Shown piece after piece: positions 63,014-64,000 of a stretch of 64,000 nt of DNA. Under the pieces are notes generated by a model, which was not told the DNA's origin, ran no database searches, and saw only the letters and a list, made by a program, of their open reading frames with translations. The DNA lies in assembly GCF_000482465.1 (NCBI RefSeq), contig NZ_KI519421.1, positions 409,680 to 473,679 of the forward strand. Reading direction: 5' to 3'. Positions within the stretch are counted from its first letter, which is position 1, and the number at the start of each line of letters is the position of its first letter. This DNA is from Runella limosa DSM 17973. GTDB taxonomy: Bacteria > Bacteroidota > Bacteroidia > Cytophagales > Spirosomataceae. The position numbers were made by a program, and so were the translations under genes.

Positions 63014-64000
63014 CTACAACGTTCCTCTTAATTCTTGCTCACGTTCGATGGCTTCAAACAGTGCCTTAAAATTTCCTTTACCAAACGACTTCGCTCCTTT
63101 GCGCTGAATGATTTCAAAAAACAGGGTCGGGCGAGGCATGATGGGTTTGGTGAAAATTTGGAGTAAATACCCCTCGTCGTCGCGATCCACCAAGATTCCT
63201 AACTTGCGTAAAGGTGCTAGGTCTTCATCAATATGCCCCACGCGCGACAGCAAATCATCGTAGTACGTAGAAGGCACTCGCAGAAATTCAATGCCACGGT
63301 TTTGTAATTCGGTCACCGTTTCAATGATATTGTCAGTAGCTACCGCAATGTGCTGCACCCCTGCTCCACCGTAAAAATCTAGGTATTCTTCTATCTGCGA
63401 TTTTTTCTTTCCTTCGGCTGGCTCGTTGATGGGAAATTTGATTCGTCCGTTTCCGTTGCTCATCACTTTGCTCATCAGCGCAGTATAATCGGTCGAAATA
63501 TCTTTGTCATCAAATGACACCAACTGATTGAATCCCATCACGTTGGCATAAAAATTCACCCAAGGTAGCATTTCGTTCCAGCCCACATTGCCGACCATGT
63601 GATCCACGTACTTTAGCCCAATTTCGGCGGGACGATAGGCAGGATTCCATGATTTAAAACCTGGCAAGAAAACGCCTTTGTATTGGCTTCTTTCTACAAA
63701 AATATGAACGGTATCTCCATACGTATGAATACCCGAACGTACTACTTTTCCAAATGCATCTTCTTCCACCACGGGCTCAAAATAGGGTTTTGCTCCACGA
63801 CGGACGGTTTCTTCAAACGAATATTGGGCATCGTCCACCCACAAAGCGACCACTTTGATACCATCGCCGTGCTTGTCGATGTGTCTTCCAATTTCGGTGT
63901 CACCTTTCAAGGGTGAAGTCAGCACCAATCGAATCTTGTCCTGAACCAACACGTACGACTCACGGTCGCGAAGGCCTGTTTCCAAACCAGCGTACGCAAG
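63014..64000 (-). CDS. hppD: 4-hydroxyphenylpyruvate dioxygenase, 5' end beyond the window
   Basis: Fe(II) dioxygenase that makes homogentisate from 4-hydroxyphenylpyruvate in tyrosine breakdown. The frame is open to the window edge and the visible 329 residues start inside the first vicinal-oxygen-chelate domain (LAYAGLETGLRDRESYVL), so perhaps 40-50 N-terminal residues are missing. Iron ligands are His in YVDHMVGN, His in GVQHIAVATDN and Glu in LFFEIIQRKG. It is the upstream partner of phhA. The remaining steps (homogentisate dioxygenase and later) are not in the window. Confidence 0.96.
   Translation of the reverse strand, partial: LAYAGLETGLRDRESYVLVQDKIRLVLTSPLKGDTEIGRHIDKHGDGIKVVALWVDDAQYSFEETVRRGAKPYFEPVVEEDAFGKVVRSGIHTYGDTVHIFVERSQYKGVFLPGFKSWNPAYRPAEIGLKYVDHMVGNVGWNEMLPWVNFYANVMGFNQLVSFDDKDISTDYTALMSKVMSNGNGRIKFPINEPAEGKKKSQIEEYLDFYGGAGVQHIAVATDNIIETVTELQNRGIEFLRVPSTYYDDLLSRVGHIDEDLAPLRKLGILVDRDDEGYLLQIFTKPIMPRPTLFFEIIQRKGAKSFGKGNFKALFEAIEREQELRGTL

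Overview
The window is a chromosomal segment of a Bacteroidota bacterium, most likely of the order Cytophagales (a Runella/Spirosoma-like lineage is a guess from gene content and moderate GC). The support is a gliding-motility GldC homologue, two proteins with C-terminal type IX secretion sorting domains, a SusC/SusD starch locus, promoter-like TAnnTTTG boxes upstream of many genes, and the conserved block bamD-rpoZ-coaBC-DUF4835-recN. About 56 protein genes and two tRNA genes are seen. No rRNA, CRISPR array, insertion sequence or prophage was found. groEL is cut by the left edge and hppD by the right edge.

Layout. 0-5.7 kb: groEL, lon, gldC, argC. 5.8-14 kb: an OstA/LptA-like protein, a T9SS-tailed protein, then the bamD block ending with recN. 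14-17.2 kb: an OLD-like ATPase/TOPRIM gene wedged directly after recN, then a lipoprotein-SCO-cytochrome c operon. 17.2-26.4 kb (minus strand): a TipAS-type MerR regulator, a Tat-type oxidoreductase with an uncharacterised secreted enzyme, lptC, an outer-membrane protein, coaX and a TonB-dependent receptor. 26.6-29.6 kb (plus): an unknown protein, a small MerR regulator and a 665-aa orphan. 29.6-42.5 kb (minus): a complete starch-utilisation locus, read susC-susD-susE-neopullulanase-secreted alpha-amylase, with its regulator just upstream. 42.7-46.1 kb (minus): thyA directly downstream of a two-gene AAA ATPase + HNH nuclease pair (Septu-like), then an unknown protein. 46.3-51.1 kb (minus): methylmalonyl-CoA mutase large and small subunits flanking an AI-2E-type permease, with 99-bp tandem repeats. 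51.3-53.7 kb: dnaA and an overlapping acyltransferase-like gene. 53.8-64 kb: PPK2, a BON-LysM protein, a 2-hydroxyacid dehydrogenase, a class A beta-lactamase-like protein, an AraC regulator, a four-helix membrane protein, an aspartate-type aminotransferase, an Ogt methyltransferase, a fasciclin protein, tRNA-Ser/tRNA-Pro, and phenylalanine/tyrosine catabolism (phhA, hppD).

The most notable item is the starch-locus regulator (40634-42529). Two tandem starch-binding-like modules sit outside the membrane, followed by a multi-helix membrane segment and a cytoplasmic AraC-type DNA-binding domain. This would be a one-protein starch sensor coupling ligand binding directly to transcription of the adjacent sus genes. 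Second are two candidate anti-phage loci embedded in housekeeping operons: the Septu-like pair ahead of thyA and the OLD-like nuclease gene behind recN. Several dispersed palindromes and a 99-bp tandem repeat mark the intergenic regions.
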